A stretch of 43,885 nucleotides of DNA from Ravibacter sp964559125 (GCA_964559125.1 CAZLGW010000044.1:1-43885), one strand, 5' to 3'; positions 1 to 8,628 are shown, numbered from the stretch's first letter. The notes: generated from the sequence alone by a model not told the origin. Numbers and translations are program-made.

Positions 1-2024
1 TTTTTAGCGCGCGGACCATATTCTGAGACCAGATTCCCTCGTTTTAGCACGGTGAGCGATGCTATCGTATCCGGCTTCAGGCCGTCCAGGCTGTATAGCT
101 CCTTTCCGTCAACCAGGTACAAAGGTGCGTCTTCGCCGCGCGGAAATTTCATACGGGGCTGATCGATGATTTCGGTAAGTTCGTAGGGAGAAAACAAATG
201 ACCCGCTACCGATTGGGCTTCGGCGCCTCGTATCTGTATCCGGGTGCCGGTGTTTCTTGTTTCGTCGCTGTTGCGGATAATGGTGCCCTGCTGAGGTACA
301 TAACCTTGTTTGTTTTCTTCGGGAAGATCAAGCTTGAAATTGATTGGAAGCGTATATTCGACATCCACCGGAGCGCCGTTCTGTTTGCCCGGTGTCCATC
401 GGGGCATCGAGATCACTATCCGCAGCGCTTCTTCATCGATACCGTGGCCAAGTCCCTGCAATACCCGGGGGTTTCGGATGTCCCCCAGCTTATTGATCAT
501 AAACGATACATAAACTCTCCCCTGGATATTAGCCCGGGCTGCTTCACCGGGATAGCGGATATTTTTGGAGAGGTATCTGCGCAATTCCGCAATGCCGCCG
601 GGGAACTCGGGCATTTGTTCCACCACACGAAATTCGCCTGTGGGCTTTGAGGGGACTGTGTCTCCCTGTTGCCTGGTGCCTTTGACTGGTCCGTAGCCTA
701 TTACTACTAATTCGTCAAGCTGATTTCTACTCCTTGAAAGGGCGATGTCGATCCGGTCCTTATCACGGAGCGTGAGGGATTGGGGAATGAATCCGACAAA
801 GGAAACATATAGCTCATGGGAGCCGGAAGGTACGGTCAGACTATAGAACCCGTCGGAATCGGTAGTTGTTCCGACTGTCAGGCCTTTGACCAGGACTGCA
901 GCTCCCGGTAACGGGGTATTGTCGGCTGCGTCTGTTACCCTCCCCGAAATCACCCTGTCATCTTTTTGTGTGGTGGGTGAGGATTCTCTTTCATAAGTAA
1001 CCAATACCGGTACCCGCGCTTCTGCCGGCAGACTTTCGACCGGAGAATTCGGAGTATTGTCAGCTGTGTCTGTAGCCTTTTCCGAAATCACCTTGTCGCT
1101 TTTTGGTACAGGGGGCAGGGGTTCCTTTTCGTAAGTATATACATAATGACGCGATGCCGTTAGCGTTACCAGCAATGCCGCTATGGGAATAATGAGCAGG
1201 TAGCGCGTCAATGCGTATCCCGGATCGGGCTTTTTATACAACATTTCTATCCTTTTTTTCAGGCTCAGGGAATTGAAAAAGGAATTGGTGATAGTCGGCG
1301 GGTAGTCTCCCGACATCGCGTAGGCAACCAGGAACCTGGCATACGACTCTTTATCGGTTGCCGAAGTATCGGCCAGGAATTCATGTACCTCCTGCAGCGA
1401 ATGTTTGTAAAGCTGCAGCACAGGATTGAACCAGAACACCACCCGGAAGAGCTCAACGAGCAGGATATCAAGCGAGTGGCGCTGGGTTACGTGGGCTTTT
1501 TCATGGCTATAGACCGTGTCGAAATGATGGTCAAAATCAGTCTGGCTGATAAATATCCGGTTAAAAAAAGAAAAGGAACCTGTACGGAGGTGGCTGCCGG
1601 TCATTACTACAACCGGAAGGTCGTCGTCGTAAGTAGTTTCGGGATAGGACCGGACCAACCGTATGACGAGGGACAGCCTGTATAAAAACATTCCCAGGAA
1701 CACCAGCGCTCCGCAAATGTAGGCAGCCAGGAGCAGGCTGGTTATCATATCTTTTCCGGCAGGCGCCGGGGCTAGATCGACCGGTGCGATATCATATGCC
1801 GCATTGTCTCCTGCAAAATCGGCCTGTGCCGCCTGCTCTTCCACTTTGATACTTACGCGCTCTTCCAGGGTTATAAGCGGAAGCAAAAAAGACAGGATCA
1901 ATGACAAAATCAGATAAGCCCGGTTGAGGCGGAAAAAAGTAGTACGCCGGATCAGCAGCACGTAGAAGCCGTAAAAAAGAATGGTAAAAAGGCTTACTTT
2001 GGCCAGGTAGGTCAGGAATTCCAT
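1..2024 (-). CDS. M56 (BlaR1-like) membrane peptidase with CarboxypepD-reg and TonB-C domains, partial
   Basis: The reading frame opens at an ATG (CAT at 2022-2024) and stays open to the left edge, so the C-terminus is missing. The N-terminus has membrane segments. A zinc-peptidase HEKAH motif sits at residues 174-178, followed by the M56 'HSLDILLVEL' and 'EVHEFLAD' signatures. After a further membrane helix comes a carboxypeptidase-regulatory-like beta domain (about residues 355-418, with ISGRVTDA and FVGF). A TonB C-terminal domain follows (about 463-558, with PEFPGGIAELRRYL). The end starts a plug-like tail (YLVDGKEL, then EYGPRAK). M56 proteins of this class sense a signal and cleave a BlaI repressor. 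The start lies 5 bp after the stop of another M56 gene, so the two are surely co-transcribed. About 46 codons upstream of the beta domain are duplicated in tandem. The ligand is unknown. Confidence 0.9.
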   Translation of the reverse strand, partial: MEFLTYLAKVSLFTILFYGFYVLLIRRTTFFRLNRAYLILSLILSFLLPLITLEERVSIKVEEQAAQADFAGDNAAYDIAPVDLAPAPAGKDMITSLLLAAYICGALVFLGMFLYRLSLVIRLVRSYPETTYDDDLPVVVMTGSHLRTGSFSFFNRIFISQTDFDHHFDTVYSHEKAHVTQRHSLDILLVELFRVVFWFNPVLQLYKHSLQEVHEFLADTSATDKESYARFLVAYAMSGDYPPTITNSFFNSLSLKKRIEMLYKKPDPGYALTRYLLIIPIAALLVTLTASRHYVYTYEKEPLPPVPKSDKVISEKATDTADNTPNSPVESLPAEARVPVLVTYERESSPTTQKDDRVISGRVTDAADNTPLPGAAVLVKGLTVGTTTDSDGFYSLTVPSGSHELYVSFVGFIPQSLTLRDKDRIDIALSRSRNQLDELVVIGYGPVKGTRQQGDTVPSKPTGEFRVVEQMPEFPGGIAELRRYLSKNIRYPGEAARANIQGRVYVSFMINKLGDIRNPRVLQGLGHGIDEEALRIVISMPRWTPGKQNGAPVDVEYTLPINFKLDLPEENKQGYVPQQGTIIRNSDETRNTGTRIQIRGAEAQSVAGHLFSPYELTEIIDQPRMKFPRGEDAPLYLVDGKELYSLDGLKPDTIASLTVLKRGNLVSEYGPRAK
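916..1191 (-). repeat. In-frame 138-bp tandem duplication inside the M56 gene
   Basis: Two collinear copies start at 916 and 1054, exactly 138 bp (46 codons) apart. They align without gaps over at least 85 bases. Both encode a block reading roughly TYE-(K/R)-E...D-(K/R)-VIS...TD-x-ADNTP. The domain-proximal copy (916 side) supplies the first strand of the carboxypeptidase-regulatory-like domain. The other is a diverged copy in the linker. Similarity weakens towards the far end of each unit, so the outer boundary is approximate. Confidence 0.8.
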
Positions 2025-2029
2025 ACGAT

Positions 2030-3478
2030 CTAATTCGGAAGCTGTTTCTTTGTGGTGATCTCGATCACGCCGTCTTTGCCTTTATCTCCATACGCTTTAA
2101 TAGCTTCTCCATTCTTAAGAACAGATACACTTTCGATATCAGAGGCGTTCTGCCCGCTCAGATCGGAAGTCTCCTTTCCATCCACTAGAATCAGCGGCTT
2201 TGTTTCGGGATTTATACCGGCAATGGGTTCGGAAAGCTGGATTTTAAGAATGGGCTTTTCTTCCGGTTCAAAGGCTACAGGGAGCACGTATTGCACGTTT
2301 ACAGGGATGTCCCGCTGTTTGCCAGGACTCCATTTAGGCATATTTTTGACAACCCTGATCGCCTCCTGGTCGCACCCGAATCCCAGTCCCTTCACCACCA
2401 TTACATCGGTGACAGAGCCGTCGGTGCGCACCACAAACTGGAGGAATACCCTGCCGCCTACTTTTGCCTTCCGGGCAACTTCGGGATATTTTATATTGTC
2501 AGCCAGGTATTGATATAAGGCTTCTACACCACCCGGGAATTGGGGATTGGTTTCTACCGCCGTAAAGATCTTGTCCGGCACCGGTTCGGAGATGGACGTA
2601 ATTGGCGTTAATTGCAGCTGTTCCACTTTTTCTTCCTCACTGCAGGCCGCTACTACGATGACCAGCAGCAGCGCGAGCATACCGGTAATGCCGTAAAGAC
2701 CCAGCTTCCAGCGGGAGCTTTTATCGCTATACAGCATCCGGATACGCTGTTTGAGGAGTGAGGAGCTATAGAAGTTGTTGACGAGGGTAAGTTGGGGTTG
2801 TCCGAATGTGTAGGCGATCAGGAATTCGGCATACGAATCGCGGTTGCGGGTTGTCTGGTCGGCCAGGTATTCGTGAATCTCCTGGAGCGACTTTTTATAC
2901 AACGGCAGTACGGGGTGAAACCAGAAAACAATGCGCAGGATTTCGATCAGCAGGATGTCGAAGGTATGTCTTTGCCTGACATGCACCATCTCATGGTTCA
3001 GTATCGCATCAAAGTGATCGCGGTAGTCGGAGTTGCTGACAGCGATCCTGTTCAGGAAGGAGAACGACCTGACCCGGTCGTCAGGGAACACATAGAGTCT
3101 TACCTCGTCTTCCAGGTCTACCGGGGTCGCCTGTTGCCACAGCTTCCGGAGTGTCAGAAGCAGGGAGGCAAACCTGGCAGCCATGAAGACGGCTCCCGCC
3201 AGGTACAGGATCCCCAGGATCTGCAGCCAACTGAAAGAAGAGGAAGCCTGCTGAGGTACGACATAGAATGGTTCCAGGCTTCCGGCATAAGCCGCCAATG
3301 TGGTTGTAGCGGCTTCCGGAAAACGGATAAACGGCAAGGCTAACGGTAGCAGCAGGCTTGCCAGCAAATAAGCCCTGTTCCACCGGAAATGTGTAAGTTT
3401 TCTAAGGAAAAAATGGAAGCATCCATAGAGGAAGAGCCAGTAAAGGCTTACTTTCCCCGCCCAAATCAATAGGTCCAT
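2030..3478 (-). CDS. M56 (BlaR1-like) membrane peptidase with TonB-C domain and plug-like tail
   Basis: The product has 482 residues. Membrane segments lie near 5-25, 35-52 and 85-110. The M56 zinc motif HEMVH is at 162-166, with the downstream IHEYLADQ (201-208) probably giving the third ligand. A further membrane helix at 258-278 ends in VAACS, so the remainder is periplasmic or surface-exposed. A TonB C-terminal domain spans about 305-405 (NPQFPGGVEALYQYL, WSPGKQRDIPVNVQY). A short tail at 428-478 resembles a TonB-receptor plug strand (LVDGKE, then GKDGVIEITTKK). In the family such proteins are signal-triggered antirepressors that inactivate BlaI-type repressors. The repressor gene lies 35 bp upstream on the same strand, and a second M56 gene starts 5 bp downstream. 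The signal sensed cannot be told from sequence. Confidence 0.93.
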   Translation of the reverse strand: MDLLIWAGKVSLYWLFLYGCFHFFLRKLTHFRWNRAYLLASLLLPLALPFIRFPEAATTTLAAYAGSLEPFYVVPQQASSSFSWLQILGILYLAGAVFMAARFASLLLTLRKLWQQATPVDLEDEVRLYVFPDDRVRSFSFLNRIAVSNSDYRDHFDAILNHEMVHVRQRHTFDILLIEILRIVFWFHPVLPLYKKSLQEIHEYLADQTTRNRDSYAEFLIAYTFGQPQLTLVNNFYSSSLLKQRIRMLYSDKSSRWKLGLYGITGMLALLLVIVVAACSEEEKVEQLQLTPITSISEPVPDKIFTAVETNPQFPGGVEALYQYLADNIKYPEVARKAKVGGRVFLQFVVRTDGSVTDVMVVKGLGFGCDQEAIRVVKNMPKWSPGKQRDIPVNVQYVLPVAFEPEEKPILKIQLSEPIAGINPETKPLILVDGKETSDLSGQNASDIESVSVLKNGEAIKAYGDKGKDGVIEITTKKQLPN

Positions 3479-3513
3479 GATCGGTAAATGGTTTAAGGAA
3501 TCGACAGAGCGTC

Positions 3514-3885
3514 TTAGTCTGCTTTTTTCCGGTTTATGATTTCCAGTATTTCATTAAGCTCCCGGGTGTTCATATTCTTGTCTTTGACAAAAAAAGAAAC
3601 CAGCTCGGAAACCGAGTTTTCAAAGTAGGTTCCCATTAGTTGCTCCATCTCGTGCTTTCTGTAGTCTTCCTTCGAAATGAGAGGATAGTATTCGTGGGTC
3701 TTGCCGTAAGCATTGTATCCTACTACTCCTTTTTTTTCAAGTATCCTGATGATAGTGGAAACGGTGTTATAGGCAGGTTTAGGCTCGGGCATTTCTCCCA
3801 GGATATCCTTTACAAATCCCTTTCCTTTCTCCCAGAGAATCAGCATAATTTCTTCTTCGGCACGCGTCAGTGATCTTATTTCCAT
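3514..3885 (-). CDS. BlaI/MecI/CopY-family transcriptional repressor
   Basis: The product has 123 residues, the usual length for BlaI-type repressors. The N-terminal winged helix reads LTRAEEEIMLILWEKG, then PAYNTVSTIIRILEKKGVV (recognition helix and wing, about 37-55) and a YYPLISKEDY beta wing. The C-terminal helical part (80-120) would form the dimer and holds the usual cleavage zone. It is the first gene of an operon with two M56 peptidases. It is probably autoregulated: two inverted repeats with TTAGT/ACTAA-type arms lie over the predicted promoter. BlaI homologues outside resistance loci commonly control envelope or metal-stress genes, so no beta-lactam role is implied. Confidence 0.95.
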   Translation of the reverse strand: MEIRSLTRAEEEIMLILWEKGKGFVKDILGEMPEPKPAYNTVSTIIRILEKKGVVGYNAYGKTHEYYPLISKEDYRKHEMEQLMGTYFENSVSELVSFFVKDKNMNTRELNEILEIINRKKAD

Positions 3886-3940
3886 ATTGTTTTCTCAATG
3901 ATTTTTATTCAATACTTTCCGGCGGGTTGCAATTTGGATA

Positions 3941-3985
3941 TAAATATAAAACTAAGTAGTTAGTATGTCAACTATTTTGTTAGTT
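3941..3985 (-). promoter_or_regulatory. Promoter and two operator-like inverted repeats of the repressor operon
   Basis: On the minus strand TTGACA (3971-3966) and TATATTTA (3948-3941) are about 20 bases apart when counted from TTG, matching the Bacteroidota -33/-7 pattern. ACTAA-GTAG-TTAGT (3951-3964) is a perfect 5-bp inverted repeat inside the spacer. AACTA-6 nt-TAGTT (3970-3985) is a second one overlapping and extending upstream of the -33 element. Both resemble BlaI-type dyads and are well placed for repression. This is inference from position and symmetry. Confidence 0.6.
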
Positions 3986-4251
3986 AATTTTTTCCCTTCG
4001 GCTACGCTCGGGGGTTCCCGATTATTTTCCTAATTTTGTCCTGATTTGCGTTGCCACGGAGGTAACGCATTATCCTTCCGGGTTCCTGCCGGAAGGATTG
4101 CAGACGAAACTTCTTCGTCATAGCAACTCCTCCTATAAGTGAATTAAAATGCCGGGATATTTTCGCAGAAAAGCTCCCGGTAGCATTCTCTTTTGCAGAG
4201 ATTGCCTGAAAGACAATTGGTTATCAGTGTTTAATTTCAAAAAATTACTGT
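3986..4251. other. Divergent intergenic region with two adjacent hairpins
   Basis: No gene is seen here. Two hairpins follow one another: TGCGTTGCC / GGTAACGCA (4047-4069, 5-nt loop, one G-T pair) and ATCCTTCCGG / CCGGAAGGAT (4072-4098, perfect 10 bp, 7-nt loop). Neither is followed by a clear T-tract. They may be a REP-like element or the 5' leader of the rightward transcript. No convincing -7 motif for the rightward gene was found. Confidence 0.5.
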
Positions 4252-5148
4252 ATGAGTATCCTGGATGAAATAGCAACGGAAGGAAGACTGCCCCTGGCCT
4301 GGGCGACAGTAGAGGTCAACAAAAACTTCGGTGACGAGCTGTCATACTATATTAACAATGAGATTGTCGGATCGGACTATGTTATAGAGCATAGTAATTT
4401 TAACGACAACAGCCCGAGACTTGTATCCGTCGGCACCATCCTGCACGAGTTTGTAAATGGTGAATTATGGGTGTGGGGTACCGGGATGGACCGTGAACTG
4501 TTTGATAGCGGGAAATTCGGGACCACCAGCCCCGAGGTGCTGGCAGTCAGGGGACAGCTGTCGCTGGAGGTGCTCGACAGGTCGGGGTTCATTAAAGACG
4601 ACTGTATGCTGGGCGATCCGGGGTTGCTCATCTCCCGGTTTGTGCCGCCGGCAGCCGGGAAAAAATATGAACTGGGCATCATCCCCCATTTATCGAACTA
4701 TATCGACGACAGCGTGGATGAATATGTCTTTGATTGTTTCAGGCATACTTACCCTCCGTCGGTCAGGATCGTGCATCCCCGACTATACCCGGATGAAACG
4801 ATAGAAGATAAAATAGCCGAGATCACCTCTTGTGAAAGGATATTGTCTTCGTCTGTCCATGGCATCATCGTGGCGGATGCTTTCCATATTCCCAACCTGT
4901 TCCTGCATGAAGATTATGGTATTCCGGACGGCCTGCACTATAAAAGTCCGTATGAAGTGCTGGAACACAGGATAGACGATTATTATTCGGTGTTTGATCT
5001 GGAATCCAAACCCTTCTATAACCAGCGGCGTACGGGGAAATTTGACATAGACGACATCGTGGAGGCCATAGATTCGGCTTATTCCGATAAGAACATAGAA
5101 ATAATAGGTGACAACCTGCTGAAATGCCATCCCGCAAATATGAACTGA
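4252..5148 (+). CDS. Polysaccharide pyruvyl transferase family protein
   Basis: The product has 298 residues and no signal peptide, so it acts in the cytoplasm. It carries the family signatures in order: NFGDE at 25-29, VGTIL at 60-64, VWGTG at 74-78, AVRGQLS at 98-104, GDPGLL at 121-126, and CERILSSSVHG at 194-204 followed by DAFHIPN. Family members move pyruvate from phosphoenolpyruvate onto sugars of exopolysaccharide or surface glycans as ketals. No glycosyltransferases or export genes flank it, so it stands apart from a recognisable polysaccharide cluster. Its acceptor is unknown. The next gene follows after 109 bp on the same strand. Confidence 0.9.
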   Translation: MSILDEIATEGRLPLAWATVEVNKNFGDELSYYINNEIVGSDYVIEHSNFNDNSPRLVSVGTILHEFVNGELWVWGTGMDRELFDSGKFGTTSPEVLAVRGQLSLEVLDRSGFIKDDCMLGDPGLLISRFVPPAAGKKYELGIIPHLSNYIDDSVDEYVFDCFRHTYPPSVRIVHPRLYPDETIEDKIAEITSCERILSSSVHGIIVADAFHIPNLFLHEDYGIPDGLHYKSPYEVLEHRIDDYYSVFDLESKPFYNQRRTGKFDIDDIVEAIDSAYSDKNIEIIGDNLLKCHPANMN

Positions 5149-5257
5149 CGGAGCATCTGCTTCCCGGTAGCCGGCAGGATGGTACTAATCGCAAAAAGGA
5201 TCGTACTAAGAAAGATGCCGAAACAGGTTATCCGTGGCTATCCTTCCTTAAATTCAT

Positions 5258-7468
5258 ATGCGATTCGACAGGTTATTATTCATTTTTGTTCTGTCCGGGC
5301 TTGCAGGTTGTTCGGAGCAGAAAAGCCGGCAGCCCGTATACCGGGATGAGCCGTTTTTACAGGACTATAGCGTCAGGTACTATAGCAGGGATTCTTCGGA
5401 TGTGCTGAAACGGCTGTTTGTCGACCGGAACGGTGTAGCAACTGTGCTGGGTTCGGAGGGGGTATTCCGTCTTCACGCAGGCCGGTTCCAGTATCCGGGT
5501 AAGCTCGAACCCGACCGGTCTTACCGCCCGATGGCTGCTAAGGCGCTTCGCGATATGAGCGTGTACGACGGGCACCTGGTCTTCCTGGACAACGAAGCGG
5601 TATTCAGCAATGCCTTTGCAGGGAAAATGAATTACCGGCATGGCATGGCGGGCGCCAGCCTGTTATGCATGGGGGAAGACAGTGCGTTTGTGGTTTCTGA
5701 CGGGCACGGTATCCGCCAGTTCCGGGGGCAGCAGCTGGTGTCTGAAACGACGGCTTCGGGCAGCCCGGTTCTAAAAATAGAATATGACAGGTACGGGAAG
5801 CGGTTTATGATCCTGACCAGTAATTCCATCAGCGTCCTGAAGGCCGGGGAATCGTCTGCTGCCACGGTTTTCAACAACGACGGGCTGACCTGCCTGGATG
5901 CCGATGACAAAAGCATTTACGTCGGTACAAAGGAAGGTTATTGTGTGCTGGATGCCGCTACCTTTGAACAGACAACCCCTCTTTTCAGCAAGCTCCCGGT
6001 TAACAATATCACCGCCATTTCAAAAATAAACGGAAACCTCTGGTTTGGTTCGGAGCAGGGTGCCTTTATGCTGAAGGACGACGGGAAGTTTAACTACTAC
6101 TATGGCGAAAGGTGGCTGCCTTCCAATACGGTAAGAGCCATGACAGCCGGGCCGGAAGGCAGCGTTATGCTGCTTACGAGCGCAGGTGTGGGCGATATCC
6201 GCTTCGAGTACATGACACTGGAAGAGAAGGCCCTGCGCTATGAAGCCCAGGTAAGGCAGCGGCATATCCGCTATGGGTTTAACTGCGATGTGGTAACGCT
6301 CAAAAACGGGGATCTCTCCACTTTTGAGATGGGCCCGCGGGAAAGCGATAACCTGTGGACTTCGATGTACCTGGTAAGCCAGCTGTTCAGGTACAAGGTT
6401 ACGGGCGACGAAGAGGCAAGGCGCAATTATATGGAGTCGTTTGAGGCAATGGAGAGGCTGTTTGAGATAACCGGAATGGACGGCTATTTTGCCCGCAGCT
6501 TCGAAAGGCACGGCTACCATCCCTTTGTGCGCGCCGACGGGAAGCCCAGCGGCTGGACGCAGGCTTCCGATTCTGCCTGGGACTGGAAGGGTACCACCAG
6601 CAGCGACCAGACGGTAGGGCAGATGTTTTGCCTGACCATGCTGGCCGAGCTTACCGACGGCGAGACCAAAGCCAGGGCTATCGGTTTGATAGACAGGCTT
6701 ATGACTAATATTATCCGTAACGACTGGTACCTGATCGATTTTGACGGTAAGCCCACGCTGTGGGGTAAATGGAACCCGGAGTATGTCAATGGATTTCCGG
6801 TTAGCGTGGGCGACAGGAAGCTCTATTCCTCCAATATTATCGGCTTTCTCCAGGCTGCCTACCATTTTACAGGCAAGCCCGTGTACAAAGAGAAAGCGGA
6901 AGAGCTGATGGATAAGCATGGTTACCTGGAAAATCTTCTGCGGCCCTTTTCCGAAATAGGAAAAGCGCCGGAAGGATCGGACGATTGGGCCGCTATGCTG
7001 TCGCGGAGATGGAACCACTCCGACGATGAGATGTATTTCCTGGCCTACTGGTGCCTTTATCCCTACGCCTTTACGCCGGAGCTGCGCGAAAAATACGGGC
7101 AGGCCATTAAGGAACATTGGGAAGTAGAGAGGCCCGAAAAGAACAGCTTATGGAACCTTTGTTATGCCATGACAGGCGCAACGCAATTTGATCTCGACGA
7201 ATCGGTCTGGCATCTAAAGGAATTCCCGCTTGATATGATCGAATGGTCGGTAGCAAACAGCCACCGCGGCGATATAGACACGGTGGCCGCCAATTTCAGG
7301 GGACAGACTACCGCCGAAATCCTCCCGCCCGACGAAAGGCCGGAGCTCAAGCATAACCGCAATCTTTTTACCCTCGACAGGAAATCGAACGGGATGGCCG
7401 AGCAAAGCGCCGGCGACAGCTTCCTGCTGCCTTATTGGATGGGACGCTACCTGGGGGTCATCAAATAA
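5258..7468 (+). CDS. Lipoprotein with N-terminal beta-propeller and C-terminal helical-barrel domain
   Basis: The product has 736 residues. A lipoprotein signal ends in LAGC with Cys18. Residues about 30-330 hold blades of the two-component-regulator propeller type (IYVGTKEGYCVLD, NLWFGSEQGAFML). From about 345 onwards the sequence is helical with repeated W/Y/G turns (RESDNLWTSMYLVSQLF, SDQTVGQMFCLTMLAEL, DDEMYFLAYWCLYPY), as in alpha/alpha-toroid glycosidases and lyases. No catalytic motif of a named family could be assigned. It is probably an outer-membrane or surface glycan-binding or glycan-active protein. Its 3' end overlaps the convergent esterase gene by 22 bp. The ATG at 5258 is chosen because it begins the signal peptide. 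Confidence 0.75.
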   Translation: MRFDRLLFIFVLSGLAGCSEQKSRQPVYRDEPFLQDYSVRYYSRDSSDVLKRLFVDRNGVATVLGSEGVFRLHAGRFQYPGKLEPDRSYRPMAAKALRDMSVYDGHLVFLDNEAVFSNAFAGKMNYRHGMAGASLLCMGEDSAFVVSDGHGIRQFRGQQLVSETTASGSPVLKIEYDRYGKRFMILTSNSISVLKAGESSAATVFNNDGLTCLDADDKSIYVGTKEGYCVLDAATFEQTTPLFSKLPVNNITAISKINGNLWFGSEQGAFMLKDDGKFNYYYGERWLPSNTVRAMTAGPEGSVMLLTSAGVGDIRFEYMTLEEKALRYEAQVRQRHIRYGFNCDVVTLKNGDLSTFEMGPRESDNLWTSMYLVSQLFRYKVTGDEEARRNYMESFEAMERLFEITGMDGYFARSFERHGYHPFVRADGKPSGWTQASDSAWDWKGTTSSDQTVGQMFCLTMLAELTDGETKARAIGLIDRLMTNIIRNDWYLIDFDGKPTLWGKWNPEYVNGFPVSVGDRKLYSSNIIGFLQAAYHFTGKPVYKEKAEELMDKHGYLENLLRPFSEIGKAPEGSDDWAAMLSRRWNHSDDEMYFLAYWCLYPYAFTPELREKYGQAIKEHWEVERPEKNSLWNLCYAMTGATQFDLDESVWHLKEFPLDMIEWSVANSHRGDIDTVAANFRGQTTAEILPPDERPELKHNRNLFTLDRKSNGMAEQSAGDSFLLPYWMGRYLGVIK

Positions 7469-8628
7469 AGCTCAAAAAAGCGATAGAGCACCTCATTCGA
7501 CTCCGGGTTGGGGTCGTGCAGAGGGCGGTTGGTCATCGCCACCCGCTTTTCAAACCCAAGGAGCCGGTTTACTGCGAGGCTGTGGTTAAGGGGGATCCAT
7601 TGGGTTACGGGGTCTTCCGAGCCGCCGGAAACCAGGAAGGGGCGTGGAGCCATCAGTGCATGAAGCTCCTGGAGGTTATAGCCCTGTTTAAAAAGCTCGG
7701 GATAAAGGCCATAAGCAGGATTTTCGGGTGTAATAAGTCCTCTTTTACGCCATGGCTTCGAATGGTAGCCCAGGTACCACGGTTCCCAGTAATTGATGCT
7801 CGGGCGGTCGTTCTGGAAAACAATACCCGGATCGGACCAGGCCGCGCAGGCAAACTTGTCAAACAGGCAGGAGGCGAACATCGCCCACTTTCCGCCATAG
7901 GAGTGCCCGGTGATCCCGATCCTCGAAGGATCTACTTCCGGGCGCCGTGACAGGGCATGCCAGGCGTTGGCAGCAGCATAGGCGAGAATGGAAAGGGGCT
8001 GTACCTGCGCATTTTCGATGGAAGGATAATAAAGGGAATAGGTCTGGTTGTTGGTGGTTTCTTTAGTGCCCAGCGATAGTGTTATAAAGCCGCGCTTTGC
8101 CAACTGGTAGGCAAAATCTCGATGAGGTCTGCCGCCGCCGATCGCAGTTTCGGGTTCGTAAAATACGGTAATAACGGCGGGAGCAGGCTTTTTAAGGTCA
8201 AGCGGAACCAGCAGGTAGCCTTCGGTTTCTTCATCGGGCAGCCACTTGAACCTGACGGTGTGCTGGGTAAAATTTTCTTTCTGTTCGGAACGGATGATCT
8301 TTAAATCCTGGTTGGTGAGAAGCTCCGGCCATTCGCCCATCAGGCTGTTCCACCTGTCGAGGATCTCTTTTCGGCGCAGCAACCACTCTTTAGCGGAAGA
8401 GACTTTTTCACCGTTGTAGAATTCAAGAGGCGAACGAAAGCTCCCTAAGTTCCCGGCTAATTCCGGGGGCGGCGTGAAGAAAGTGTCGATTTCAGCCCAG
8501 TTGACTTTCTTTTTAACTGAAGCGAATTTCTTTGAGCCCTGGCAGCCTGTCATAAGCCATAGGCCAAGCGCGGTCAGAGGTAAGTACCGCCCTATCCTGA
8601 AAACGAAAGCCTGAAAACTATGGTGCAT
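7447..8628 (-). CDS. Alpha/beta-hydrolase lipoprotein (esterase-like)
   Basis: The product has 393 residues. The signal ends in MTGC with lipid-attachment Cys29. The nucleophile elbow GHSYGGKW gives Ser243, SGGSEDP gives a probable acid at Asp339, and NRPLHDP gives a probable His371, a full triad in the expected order. The region before the elbow (about 135-200) carries the core strands and an acyl-esterase or dienelactone-hydrolase-like layout. The protein probably de-esterifies a glycan or small molecule at the cell surface or in the periplasm; the substrate is not known. It converges with the propeller lipoprotein and overlaps it by 22 bp. Confidence 0.82.
   Translation of the reverse strand: MHHSFQAFVFRIGRYLPLTALGLWLMTGCQGSKKFASVKKKVNWAEIDTFFTPPPELAGNLGSFRSPLEFYNGEKVSSAKEWLLRRKEILDRWNSLMGEWPELLTNQDLKIIRSEQKENFTQHTVRFKWLPDEETEGYLLVPLDLKKPAPAVITVFYEPETAIGGGRPHRDFAYQLAKRGFITLSLGTKETTNNQTYSLYYPSIENAQVQPLSILAYAAANAWHALSRRPEVDPSRIGITGHSYGGKWAMFASCLFDKFACAAWSDPGIVFQNDRPSINYWEPWYLGYHSKPWRKRGLITPENPAYGLYPELFKQGYNLQELHALMAPRPFLVSGGSEDPVTQWIPLNHSLAVNRLLGFEKRVAMTNRPLHDPNPESNEVLYRFFELYLMTPR

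Noticed and set aside
198..650. Plus-strand open frame in the left edge region
   Set aside because: The minus strand carries a continuous M56/TonB-C reading frame through this stretch.
6020..7117. Long minus-strand open frame antisense to the propeller/barrel lipoprotein
   Set aside because: It has no recognisable domain and lies fully opposite a gene with a lipoprotein signal and clear domains. It is a frame shadow.
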